Shown: positions 37,149 through 49,273 of the stretch, piece after piece | Numbering within the stretch: the stretch's first letter is position 1 | Layout of the letters: every line of letters begins with the position of its first letter | Assembly (NCBI GenBank): GCA_032358165.1 | Contig: JAALGY010000011.1 | Span: 248,001 to 312,000, forward strand | DNA length: 64,000 bases | Origin: Diplosphaera chodatii | Lineage: Eukaryota; Chlorophyta; Trebouxiophyceae; Prasiolales; Stichococcaceae | Direction of reading: 5' to 3' | Program-made: the position numbers and the translations under genes | Notes under the pieces: generated by a model | Database searches by the model: none | What the model was told of the DNA's origin: nothing | Seen by the model: the letters and a program-made list of their open reading frames with translations, nothing else

Positions 37149-38427
37149 GCTGAACAAGGCCGTCGCCGAAGATCCGCTGCGGTCAGCGACACACCGGCAT
37201 CGTTGGATTGGAGTGATTCAACGTATGCAGGCATGAATGTCGCCCTAGGCCATCAGAGGGATGGCACTGGTCAGCAGCATGTGCTCCAGCAGCGTGCGTT
37301 GCCAGCAGCTGCACGCATCACCGGCATACACGCTGCTTTTACGGACGCCTCAGATATCAGGCGTCATGGATACACGACCCATGGATGGGAAGACAATGTG
37401 TACTTTCAGAAGCAGAGGGTCAACCCGCATGTCACCTAATGGAGACTGGAAGTCACCAGCGGCTGGTGCGGGTCCAGCCGCTACGGCAGGCCCGTGATGC
37501 GCAATTTCACGCCTGGCGCATTGCTGAAATCATGAATGTTGAGCTTGGCCAAAACGCCGCACGCTGCGAGTGTCAGTGTGCTGCTGCCTACTTTGTAGTG
37601 CTGTACGACCGGTCAAAGTGTGCACGAATTATCGCAGCATGCATCCGTATAGAGGCATCGAACGCCTCGGCTGACTGCTTTCCACGGGTACCTATCATTT
37701 TGCAACACAACCTAGCACAAAGAGGCGTGCCTCAATACTGTCCTGGGACGGTTGGCTGGTTGTGATTCAACAACACATGTATCTGGTCTTGGACCTCCCG
37801 AGTCCCATGCAGCTCAATTTCCTGGCGCTTTGCCAGATGCGTACAGTCTCGGCGCATGTATCGGCGTCTATACTGCACGCCTGGCGCCGTAGGGACTCTG
37901 GAACGTTGGCCTGCAGAAGCTTGCGCTGCTGCTATGACAGGGTTCTGCTGACAACCTGCGAAATCACAGCCTGCCAGCAGGCTTGCATCCCAGAGGTTCC
38001 TCTGCTACAGCCACCAGACAGCAACGGCCTCATAATCAGAGTGGACAAATGCGCGCCCTTCACAACGCTGGACCACTGCGCGTGTGTGCCGCCGCCACCG
38101 CAGGCCTCCTCCTGGTGCGGATTGGCTGAGCATGCATATGTGCGGGCAGTGCATGCATGCGAGTGCATACTGTGGTATGGTACACTAGCATTCAGCGCAT
38201 GCTGCCCGCGGAGGGCGGCCAATCAGGCGTCAAGTCTCATGTGCATTTGTGTGGTGTGCGGCATGCGCATGCAGATGCCCTGCTGTTTGAGAGCCACAGC
38301 TCATATGGACGTGGCTACGCTCCATGCCTTGTGTGATCGTTTGACTGCAGCCGCTGGCCTGCAGCGTGCACTGCAGGTCAACAAGCGTTGTAGTCCAGTA
38401 GCAAATCACCAAAGCACGGCTGGCATC
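37149..38427. other. Divergent region between glycosyltransferase and methyltransferase
   Basis: About 1.3 kb. It probably holds both promoters and perhaps undetected 5' exons of the methyltransferase. A long open frame runs through 37777-38427 in the methyltransferase frame, but it is Cys-rich and low in typical codon use, so I do not call it coding. Confidence 0.4.
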
Positions 38428-41008
38428 ATGCTGCAGGTGGCTGCTGCAGGCAGATGGGTACAGACAGTGCAACCATTTCATGACCAGGTCCGAAGCGCCA
38501 TTTCACAGGCGGCGCTGACTGCCGCGCCACACAGCTTCAGCAGAGTCGCAGCTAATGCTGCCAGCGGCTCCAGTGTGCATGCGGGTGGTGGCAGTGCTGC
38601 AGCTGGAGGCGGAAGCGCTGGGGACAGTAGCTGCTTCCAGCCACCGCGGATCGTGGAGCCGCTGCAGGGCAACCCGCTGTGGGACATCTTCCGGGCGCAG
38701 CGCAAGGGCCCCGTCATCAGGAAGTGGTCGCCATACCTTGATATTTACCACAGGTGGGTGAAATTTCTAGAAGTGCTAAAAACCCTGCTGCCAGGAGGAT
38801 GAGCATGTGCTGGCATGACATCGTCTGCAATCGCAATCTGTGGCTTGCCTGGTAGACGTCTGCTGAGGCTCGCGGGTGATCAAGCACAGACACCCTGCTT
38901 CCGCAGGTACTTTCAGCGTTTCAGGGGCCAGCAGCCGAACATCCTAGAGATCGGGGTGCAGGTCAGCACAATGTGTACCATCTACCCAAGCATGTGCATT
39001 CTGCGGATACCTATGCACTGTGCCATTGATGTCGCTCCATGAAGCAACATGTGCATGGTGGCAAGTGCAGTCTGGTGGCTCCATCAACATGTGGAAGAGC
39101 TACTTTGGCAGCGGCGTCAGGTACTACGGCCTGGACGTCAACCCATACTGCCAGGTGCGGCGATGTGTCTTGTTCACATCTACAGCGAAACACATCACGC
39201 AGTTATCTTCCATCCAAGTCCTGCAATGTCTCAGGCTGTCGGGTATAGATCACTTGTGTGGTGCAAGGACAACGGGCAGAATCCATGTCTGATGGAACAT
39301 GAAGGCATGTTGGGTTCGGTTTTGTTTTGCGCTGACACGTCAACGGCAGGGTCGATCTTGCAGGAGCTGTTCCATGATCCGCCAGAAGTGCACATCGTGC
39401 TGGGCGACCAGGGGAGCCGCGGCTTCTGGAGGAGCTTCCGCCGGCAGCTGGCTGAGGCAAACGTCACCTTCGACATCATCTTGGACGACGGTGTGCACAG
39501 CAGTTATGCTACGACACTGCAAACTATGCATATGGCTGTCCATGCACTGAAGAGGTGAAGCGGGCACTGCTTGCAGCGTAGTGCGCAGCATGAGCTTGCT
39601 GAGCTGCACAGATCGTAGCATCGTGCGACTACTTGTCGACAAATCTGCAGGTGGCCATGAGATGCAGCAGCAGGTGAGCTATGATCGTGTGCTGCTACCA
39701 AGCGCTGGCGGCGCGCACAGCAGTGGCCATCATGAGTCCAGCAGCTGATGGTCGGAAACATGGCAGCCTGGGACCATGGTCGGGTAGCTGTGCATGAGCT
39801 TATTGGGGTTCACACTCTGCAGATCGTCACATATGAGGAGGCGTGGCCGCTGCTGAAGGACGGCGGCGTCTACATCTGTGAAGACATGTCCACCAGCATG
39901 GTGCGCACATGCCTGTCCCTGTGCTTCCGGCAGCGGCACCCATTGCTCGCTTAGGTTGGAAGTGCAGCGCTGTAGAAGCACAAGACTGACGTTAGCATCG
40001 ATCGGCAGCAGTGCCATGCTAATCAAAAGCATACATTTTGCAGGACACAGTTGAGGCAGTGGACTACAGCAAGGCGACGGCAACAGCAGCCACACAGTCC
40101 GGACCCCGATATGGCGGCGGCTACAAGCGGGCGGGCACCTGGGTTGAGTACGCCAAGCAGTTTGCCGACACCCTGAACGGGTGAGACTCCGCCATCTGCT
40201 TCCATGACGGTCAGACATGCAGGGGACCGCCTCCTATCACTTGGCTGTGCATCAGCGCTGCATGTCTGGTGTCACGAAAATCCTGCAAGCGTGCACTTCC
40301 TTCTTGTGCACAGCGAATGTCGCAATGTAGCTTCCCACAGGCACTATGTGAACCAGACGGCGCACCCCAACTTCGACCCCCTGAAGCGGAGGGACTCCGT
40401 TCTGTCGGCGGCCTTTTACGACCAGATGGTGGTGCTGGTGAGTGCACACCAACTGTCATCAGGAGCCTTGCAATGCAGCCCAGGCTAGGCTCAGGTATCC
40501 ATGACGGGCATAGTGCTACTCAGGGGCACAGAGCAACATATTGGTACCCATGGAACCCCTGTCTAACCCGGATCTGGCAGTGTATGTGGTGGGCATTTGT
40601 TACACTGCACCAGAAACATTACATGACAGACACCGCACCAGAAACGTAGCATGATGGAGAGACGTTTAGGGATTCAACACTGGCGTGCACACTTTCTCTT
40701 ACGACCCGACAGGAAAAGGGGCCCCACCCACTGGCGCACGAGATCAAGGCCGGCAGCTTCCTGATGCCCATTGGCGCCCGGCTGCGGGATGGAAAGGTGA
40801 GTGGACATGTCATGCTTTGACCGCTGTCCTCAGCACCTCTGCAACAATTGCAGGCTGTCTTGTGTTGTGCACTTGCGGGCACGATCAAGGGTTTGGTCGA
40901 ATAGTACGCCACAATGTAGGGCACAGCAGACCCGGTTGTGCCTGACAGCAGGTGATACCCGAGGTGCTAGCGCAGTACCGGCAGCAGTTGGCCAAGTCTC
41001 TGGCATGA
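38428..41008 (+). CDS. SAM-dependent O-methyltransferase, sugar-methylating type (MycE/TylE-like)
   Basis: Exons: 38428-38753 (5' end uncertain), 38907-38961, 39071-39154, 39364-about 39554, 39823-39900, 40044-40180, 40341-40437, 40713-40796, 40952-41008. All phases agree except the junction between the fourth and fifth exons, which I could not resolve. The fold is class I Rossmann. Landmarks are KWSPYLDIYHRYFQRFRG, the SAM-binding ILEIGVQSGGSINMW, the ribose-binding acid in YYGLDVNPYC, FDIILDDGVHSSY (metal or catalytic acids), LLKDGGVYICEDMST and GGYKRAGTWVEYAK. This order matches macrolide-sugar O-methyltransferases and their eukaryotic relatives. The substrate is unknown; the divergent glycosyltransferase next door hints at a glycan. 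Confidence 0.75.
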
Positions 41009-42007
41009 TACGAGCTTTCATCCGTAAGGCCTGCCACGAGGTGTAGCTTTATTCGAAGCACCGGAGTCCATGGCCCACACGGACCAGAATGCTGAAGCAT
41101 GGCGGATAATTGTGATATATATAGCAGCAAGCTGCGAGCAAGAGGCATAGTCCTCACTTTGGACTGGATGTTGAGACGCAATGCCATGCATATGAGTGGA
41201 TACAAGAGTTCCCTAGCTGGGAAGACTACAGTATTGTTACATGCACGATGTCAAGTAGTGTGCGAACCAAACAGACACAAAACCATGCTGTGCCTGCCTT
41301 CTCTGTGTACTAAACCCCAAGGTGTGACCTGCACTCATGCTCCACTGCCCTTGCTGGCTCCTGCCCCTAGCATCGAAGTTTCGTCTGCCCTAGAGCGCAC
41401 CCGCAATCAAACTGCTGAACAGGCACTGGCGCACTACCAGTCCTATAAACCCCGTGGGCATCTCCAATGCTGAGCACCGTTTTTTGCCACAGCAAAACCA
41501 ACTCCACCAACAGGAGACTATATTGTGCTAGCCTCACACAACCTTGGCCTCTACAGCATACGAGCAGTGCTGACAAAGCGGTCCTGCACAACAGTGCTCG
41601 TCACATATGTGCCATCGCCCAAGTGCTGATAATCATCGCTCCACTCACGGTACAGGAAGTGCCGTTATTCAGCTCTCAGGTCGCACACAGGGAGGGAGGG
41701 AAGACACCTGTAATAGGTACATCTTGGCCTTGCGGCCACTATTATACATGCTGCCCTGCATCGCTGCATGCAGCCTCTATTGGTGTGCAGCCTGTACTGC
41801 TGCCTCCTGTACTAAGCTCTGGCGCTGCACATATCATCTCCCCGTCATCTGCCGCTGCAAGGCTGCTCCATGTGCCATTCAATCTGCAGCCTTGCCGACC
41901 TATCTGAGATAGTGCCTTGCACCCGCCAAAGCTGCCGCCACGCACTCGCAACACAAGTGCTGCACCCTGTATGTGTTGTCCCATTTGCTGCCACACAAGG
42001 CAGGCTC
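41009..42007. other. Convergent spacer, methyltransferase / RSH
   Basis: About 1 kb between two stop codons on opposite strands. The open frames are short and unrecognised. It should contain both 3' UTRs. Confidence 0.5.
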
Positions 42008-45000
42008 CTATGCCAGCTGCGGCTGCGCGGGGCGCTGCGGGCGGCGCTGAGCGTCGGGCGGCAGCCACGCCGGGCGCGCGACCAGTGTCTCCAGCCGCTC
42101 AGACGCGGACCTGCGAACAAAAGCCAGATCGTGGTTTCATCGAGGAGCCGGTGCATGCCTAGCTTGCCACAATCATGAAGAGCGGCAGCGCCGCCAGACG
42201 CTGTCAGCTCACATCTTTGGGGGCACATCAGCTTCACCAGCTTCAGCAAGCAGTGGAGAGTCGTGCTGTCAGACTTCTTTGTGCCTTTGCCTGCGTCCTG
42301 ACAGCGGTGAGTCGTGACCATCTCAGCTTGCATGGGGAGCATGGAGCTCTCGGATGTCAGCATATGCCTGATCGTGACTGGCGTGGAAGGCACGACGGCA
42401 GAGGCACAATGGCGACCAGACACTCGATCCGAAGTCTGCCAACCAGCGTTCATGTGCACATGTTGCAAGCACGACCAGCATGTCGAGCTGCGCGTGAAGC
42501 TTGGTGCCTTCCGCATGTGTCCCAGATTATGCAAAGTATTTGTGCCGCTTAGGAAAACCACGCACCTGCTAAAGGCGCGGTCTAGCAGGGAGCGCTGTGC
42601 GGCAAAGCGCTCGGCGCGCTGCTCTGTGCTCTCGTCCGCTGGTGAGCCCGCCGGCAGCGCATCGCCATGCGCGGGCTGAGCGTCATCAAAGCCGATCTGC
42701 GGGCCGCTGTAGTCGCCAGAGAAGGCACGCGCAGAAGCCTGCAGGAAGGCGGGGCGGGGCCCCAGGGAGGGTATAGCGCGGCTGGGGCTGCCAGGCGGCT
42801 TGGCCGCACTGAAGACCGAAGCCTGCGCTGAAGACTGCTCAGCAGGCTGCGCGGCTGCAGGGGTGCTGCCTGGCGCCAAAGCTGCCGTGCCTGGAGCTGA
42901 TGCTGCACGCTTGAAGGGCAGCACATTGCTGGTCGCCCGCTGCGGCTGCGCAGCATCGAAGATGGCCACCTGCAGCAAATGGGCACTTCATCAGAGGCAC
43001 CCAATGACCATCTTGATCATAGAAAACCAGGAAACAAGTCGGCAAGGCCCTGCTGCATCCACATGCAGCTGCCCCTATCGATACGACGTACATGAATGAG
43101 TTCCAGGCTAAAATTCAGCAAGCTACTACATGACAGGACGCCCCCTGCATCATGGCCAGCCACACCTGATCGCCGTGTGTTAGCAGCTGCGACAGATCGG
43201 CCGCCACCTCGCCGTTGACCAGCACCCGCACGCTGTTGCCGCTGAGCCGCGCCAGCTTCGGGCTGGCCCCCGATAGCAGCGCCGCCACCGTCGTGCCAGC
43301 AGGCACCTGTGTAGCACAGCAGTGCGATGTAATGCATGATGATACGTGATCTGGCGGTGCTGCAGCTGATGCTGCTGCAGTCAGGGGCCACATACCAGCT
43401 TCTTGCCTTATACACATCGTGGTCTGCTACACGTGACTATGTTGTGCACGATGACAGAAGCTGGGCATATAGGCACAGCGGCGCCACTGCACAATACAAG
43501 CGCTGTGACTGGGTTTGACCATGTCTGCAGCTCTTGTCCAGTGCGGTACGGCTGCTGTGCTGGCCAGCATATGAATTGCAAGGGTCGGATCACCTCCCAG
43601 ACATCGCCCGAGCAGCAACGAGGAGCAACTGCAAGAGACGCCACACCTCCTCGATGCTGGGCAGCGGGGCTGCGGCGTCGCCTCCCGGCACCATGGGCAC
43701 AGTTGCCGCCGCTGCCACCGAGGCAGCGGTGCGGTCCAGCAGCACGATGTAGGTGGGGGATGCCAGGTGGGCGGGGGCGCCCTGCGGCGCGAACCGCTCG
43801 CTGGCCACGTAGCGCGCAAACCTGCAAGCAGAGGAACCAAGGTCAGATACGAGCAGGGTCACCGTAAGAGGTACGCCAGCAAAGCCACGCATGCAGGCAG
43901 ACCCCTTTGTTCTTGGGTCTTGACCACAAAGCTGTTGGGTGCTTAAGCGATGTACTGCAGGGAGTGGGGCATGTGAAACAGTTGTAACGCGGGGGATACA
44001 GACAACAGCATCTGCACCTGCAGTCGGGGTGGTGCTCTGGGAAGGTGCAGACCGGGGCGGCCGCCTCCGCTGCCGTCCGCCCCGGCGCAGCAGCTGCTGC
44101 CGCCGCCGCCGCAATGGCAGCGGGGTTCTTCGGGGTCTGCTGGGCCGCCGACGACCCCACAGCCGCGGCGAAGGCTGCGCTGCGGCACGCGGCGAGGGAT
44201 GCAAGAGAAACGTCCCGCGGGGGCGACCCCCGGGGCCGCGTCTTGCCGTCCTGCAGCTCCAGCTGCCAGGTAATAAGCCAGCGCGCCCACCTGCAGCAGG
44301 GCAACAGAGATATCGGCCTGGAAACTCTACAGTCGTACAAGAGGCCCGAAACCTCCAGAGTAGAACAAGAGGCACAGCCAGCCACAGGGGATGGTTTCTG
44401 GACAGTGGGGGAGGTTGGACAGGGTTGCAGACGACGAACCTGACCATCGTTCATGCATCAGCAGGGTGGATCTGGGCCTTGAACAAGCTGCTCTGAATTG
44501 CCAGAGGCAGCATGTTGCAGGCACTGCAGTGACCCTGCTGTAGTTGACTGCCAAGTACATGCTCGTGGAACCACACAAACAGGTGCACGCACGCACTATG
44601 ACATGATTGGAAAGCAGGTGACGCACCCGATCAGCTGGTCACTGTGGGCGGCCGCGCCGTCGCCCGATGCGGTGAGCTGCTCCTTGTACCGCCAGTGCGC
44701 GGCGACGCCAAACTCTGCAATGTAGTGCATCTTGGCGGTGCGGATCTGCACCTCGATGGGCAGCCCGTCGGGTCCCGCCGCCACCGTGTGCAGGCTCTGG
44801 TACCCATTCGCCTTGGGCGTCCGAATGTAGTCCTGTGAAAGAGCCAACACAAGCCAATCACCCCGTCTGATCGATTGTGTTGTGCGCTTGTCAAGAGCCG
44901 CGACGGAGCAGTTCTCAAGCCTGTCGCTGCTGCATGTATCGGGGCAACCAGCGCAGTCGACAGCGACCACACTCAGGCAGGGGCCAGGGGAATTTCCTGC

Positions 45001-48000
45001 CAGCTTGCGAGCTTGCACCAGTATTTTACCTTGAAGCGGCCGGGGACGCAGGGCCACAGGCGCTCCACCTCCCGCAGCGCCGCGTAGCAGTCGCGCTTGG
45101 ACGTCACGATCAGCCGCAGCGCCCTCACATCGTGCACCTGCCAATGGTCGCAAGGTGTCGATTCTCAGGGCGGCATCGGTAAGCGAGTCGTGACTGTGTG
45201 TTGATACAGCCCAGTAGCCTCTACGGTGGCACGATGTGGACTGATATCAGACGAAGTCGGTGTCACTGCCAGCAAAGAGCTTGCCTGGCTGACATCGATG
45301 TTGGCGATGCCCTTGCGCTGCAGCTTGGCATGCACACCGTAGAGATTCTTTGGGCGTCCTGCGCGCATGTGACCACGGTCTTCAGGTCTTCAGGGTCAAC
45401 ACGATGATCATCATATTCAACGCTATGCTCACAAACTTGTTCACCATGAAGTTTATTGAAATTTTGCACAGGCAACATGATGCTAGCAGGCAAAAGTGAG
45501 CAATCTTACGAATCAGGGCAAACGCTCTGAGCATGCATGTCTGCAACCATGCAGCTGTCAAGGGACGAGAAAATGGACAGCCTGAGAAGCATCTGCTTCG
45601 TCAGGCTGACATACCCAGCCACCTTGAGAGCTGCACTCACAATTGCAGGCTGCCTCATTGCAAAAATCGCAAAAATCGCAGTAAGCTGAAAAATCTTCGA
45701 GGGGAAGGATGAACGTGCTGTGGCAGGACGCGCACCTGACAGGTCGTCGTAGGACAGGCCCACGTCGTCCAGGCGGGACTTGAGCTGCGTCAGCGCTGCG
45801 GAGAGCCCCGCGCGGGACTGCGGCTGCGCCAGCGAGTCCCGCAGCTCCTTGGCCCGCTGCGGCTGCAGCACCTGCAGTGCAATGCCAATACAATGTCAAC
45901 TTGTATAGAGGTGCATTATTTAGCAGATATGGCTATGACATCCATGTTTTGTTGCATACGGCTCTACTTCATTGCAGAGCAACCCATCCAAGTTGCCCCC
46001 CAGCTGAGCAATCATGCACGGCTGATGGCACGAGTTCCATGTGGCGCAGCACGGCCGGCCAGCTTGCTCAAGCTGCAGCAGAGCGGGGTGCCCTGGACCT
46101 TGTGTGATTGTGGCGCATGATGACACGCAGCCACTGGAAAAAGACAGGAGTGCTGCCGCGATGGGCCACCAGCGCTCCAGCCATGACCAGGCGGCTGCGA
46201 GTCACCATGGCTGCCCACACACCATGGCAGTTCAGCATCGCAGTCGCCGCCAGCAGCCTCACCAGGAAGCACAGGTCCTCCAGCTCGGCCTTGAGGCCCC
46301 ACACGCCCAGCCGGTTGGCCAGCGGCGCCCACACCCGCAGCCCGTGCTCCGCCTCCGCCCGTAGGTCCGCGCCCCCAGCCGCTGCAGACAAAGATGGACA
46401 CGTTTTAACAACACATTGAGCAAACATGACACAGCTGAAACAAACATGGAAGAGTGACACTGTCCCCTCGGGTTATGCTTGGTATGCGAGGTTGGCTACC
46501 GTGCTGCTGCAGCATGCACAGCGAGCTGCAAGATGCATTCCAGGCTTGACGGAACAGAAAGTAACCAAGAGAGACACTGGCAGTGACTGTGCAGGGGCTC
46601 CTAGTGCTGCAGGTATAGTTTGCAGCACTGCGACACCGCACTTTGGCATTACCAGTGACGTCCACAGTGCAGTGCTGCTGGTCATGCACCTGCCAGTGCT
46701 GCTGCCGACCGCAGGCGAGCCAGTCGAGCTGCGAGCGCCACCAGCACGGCGCGCACATCGGCCATGGCCAGCAGCATCGTGGTCAGCTTCGACGCGGTCG
46801 CCGGCTCCTGAAGAGGCACGTGGCTGACATTGGGAGGAATGCCGCAGCCCAGCTGTTGGTTGTAAATGCTGGCTTTATCCAGCGGGACGGCAGGTGTGCT
46901 ATGAAGCGCAGGTGTGCTATGAAGCGTATCAACATGGCCCAATGGCAGTGTCACGATGCTCGCTGTGTGCGGCATATCCCCTGCATGCTGCTTTGCAGTT
47001 AGGGTGCATGGCCGTACCTGTGCTGCAGAGTCGGTCTGCAGCAGCTGGCATGCGCTGCTGATGCGTGAGACATTAGCCACCATGTCCACCACCGCCCCTG
47101 GCATCAGCTTCTGCAATGATGCAGACCAAATCCATATCACCTGACGCCAAGATCACCGCTGACACACTGATGTCACACTGGGAGACCAGTCCAAGGAACT
47201 TGGGACATGGGAGACGCCCAGCATCACCTCTGGAGTATGCTGCTGACAGGGGTCTGCATGCAGAAAAGCACCCACCTCCAGCTGGGGGCGGGTGAGCGGC
47301 GAGGCGTCCAGCGCGTCGTGCAGCAGCGCGGCCGCGACGGTGTCGGCATCGAGGCCCAGGTCTGCCAGGATGCCGGCTGTGGCGGCGTTTGCCGAGAGGC
47401 GGGCCGGCGCAAGCGTCGCCGCCGCCAGCGCGTGCGCGCGTGCCACCACGGCGCCGCCGAACATCTGGTGTTTGGCCTGCGGTTCACCCAGCATTGAGCG
47501 TCAGGGCATGCAGCATCCCTCTGCAGCTGGGCGGCCAGTGTGACCCCGTGACATGGCGTCACCAGGAGGCTTTGGCGTCTGTCCCAGAACGTCAGCGTCG
47601 GTAGCAACGCATAGCTGCATGGCTGCCGGCGGAGGCTAAATCACTGACCTGGAGCGAGGCCAGCTGGTTCGCAGCGGCCTGCGGGCTCAGGAACCCCTCT
47701 GGCTGGTTCCCGGGCGCATCGCGAGGCGCTACCGCTGGCTGCTCCATGCACTTCTCCAGCTTCCTCTGCAACACGGCGTGATATGCATCAGGGCAAGACA
47801 CATGCTTCATCCGGGCAACTTGCAGGAAGTAAGCTGCAGTTGCTGGAGCGACCGGATGTCGCGAGGGTTTCGTGCCAAACAGGGCACACAGACGCTGACA
47901 GACCGCGAACAGCCCGCGAGAGTTCCTCACATGCTGAGTGACGTGAAATGTAAAGGGGTTCGGCAGGTTTGCTCACAGAAACGGCGACGGGTTGCCGTCC

Positions 48001-48622
48001 CTCCCGTTTCAACGGCATGGGATGAGGTCAGCCCGTGCCAAACAGGGTCAACGAGCGGGCAGGTGAGAAGACATCGGCCCCCGCAACGCTGGCACGAGAC
48101 AGATCGTACAAGAGGCTTTAACAGCAGCACCTGCAGGTCCGAGGGGGCGTGGACGGATTTCATGGTCTCGCTGGAGAACTGTCGCGTGAGCAGCCCTGCG
48201 GACGCTGCCGGGGTCGCTGCAGCGCCGGCGTTGGGCGCAGGTGCAGCGCCAGTCGACGCGCGGCGCGGTTGCTGCGGGCCGGGCGGCGGCCGCTGCGGCG
48301 GGGCAAAGCCCCGCTGAACTGTCTGGGGGTTCGCAATTTCTGGACGTCGCAGGGCGGGCAGGCTGCGGCTGCTGAGGCCCGAGCCGCCTGGGCTGCGGCT
48401 GTAGCCCCTGTCGTCAAAGCTGTATCGCTGGCGGGCAGGCACAGAGGAGCCCTCGGGCCTGCTGCTGCCCTCGGGTCTGCTGCCATCCGACTTCTCTGGA
48501 ACTCCGAACCCAGTGCGCCTTGTGAAAGGCACAACGTTGCCCTTGCTGTTGTTTCGCTGGTGCTGCGATGTGCTGTTGCGCACAGTGGGGCTGGTGCCCA
48601 GCACCGCCGAGTGCGGGGCCAT
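42008..48622 (-). CDS. RSH: RelA/SpoT homologue ((p)ppGpp synthetase; hydrolase domain degenerate)
   Basis: Fifteen exons on -: 48131-48622, 47649-47765, 47276-47476, 47018-47110, 46690-46807, 46263-46381, 45736-45871, 45285-45358, 45030-45137, 44627-44832, 44018-44290, 43647-43821, 43166-43306, 42566-42969, 42008-42110. All in phase, 919 aa. RSH proteins make or degrade the alarmone (p)ppGpp, in algae and plants in the plastid. The N-terminal 160 residues are Ser/Pro/Arg-rich and could hold a transit peptide. An HD-type domain (about 204-345; LLHDALDAS) is followed by the synthetase domain (about 425-555; [46 protein letters not shown]) and a TGS domain (about 705-751). The synthetase motifs look intact, but hydrolase ligands are replaced. 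No ACT domain is seen. Intron 8 has a GC donor (CCAG|GCAAGC). Confidence 0.92.
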
Positions 48623-49273
48623 GCTGAGCTTTCACTTCACTAATGAGGTTTGCTTGTAGACTTGGCAAACTGCAACAGAGGCAGGTACACGGCTGCAAAC
48701 GCTGCGCTGATCAGGCCGCTTCGACCTGATCAGCTCGAGTCGACTCGGTTCGTGGGCAGTTGGTATGCAATTTCGTGTTGTGGCCGTGGTGCGAAGCTGA
48801 GCTTGGTGACACGGTCATCTTGATCTGGCCGCCCTGGGGCGAGCCTGAGTGACTCGGATCGGATCCAGTACAAGACCAAATCATGTGCTTGCTGAAGCGC
48901 TACACACTGTTTACATGACGCTCTGGTACCGGTAAGTGCAAACCACGGACTCTGCAGACGCCAGCACCAAGAGCACAGCAGTGTGTGCTATTAATAAACA
49001 GCCCCAGTATGTACGGCTGGTCCCCTGGGACGCCACTGTTAGCAACAGCGGGTGATGACATGTGGCACCCCTGGACAACAGCAAAGCTGAGCAGACTTCA
49101 CCGCACGTGGCTGCCCGGAAGTGCGGCCGATGCCACATGTCCACGATCACAGGATATCTCCTCCCACCAGCTAATGTTGAGGTAGCCGCTGCAGGGGGCA
49201 CACCGTACAAGGGTCCTGCTGCTGCCGGCGCACTGGTGCATGGAGTGCCCCTGCTGTGCCGGAGTCGCAGAGC
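48623..49273. other. Spacer upstream of RSH
   Basis: About 650 bases between the RSH start and the stop of the cysteine synthase fusion, same strand. A minus-strand TGTAA lies at 48912-48916, about 360 bases past the fusion stop. The RSH promoter is expected here. Confidence 0.45.

Noticed and set aside
37762..38427. Long open frame upstream of, and in frame with, the methyltransferase
   Set aside because: The translation is Cys-rich and unlike a structured N-terminus, with no family match. I kept the first ATG close to the conserved part and marked the 5' end uncertain.
41845..42978. 377-codon open frame on - at the RSH 3' end
   Set aside because: Only its first part (42566-42969) is exon. 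After the donor it runs into intron, while the spliced model gives a sensible last exon and stop at 42008.
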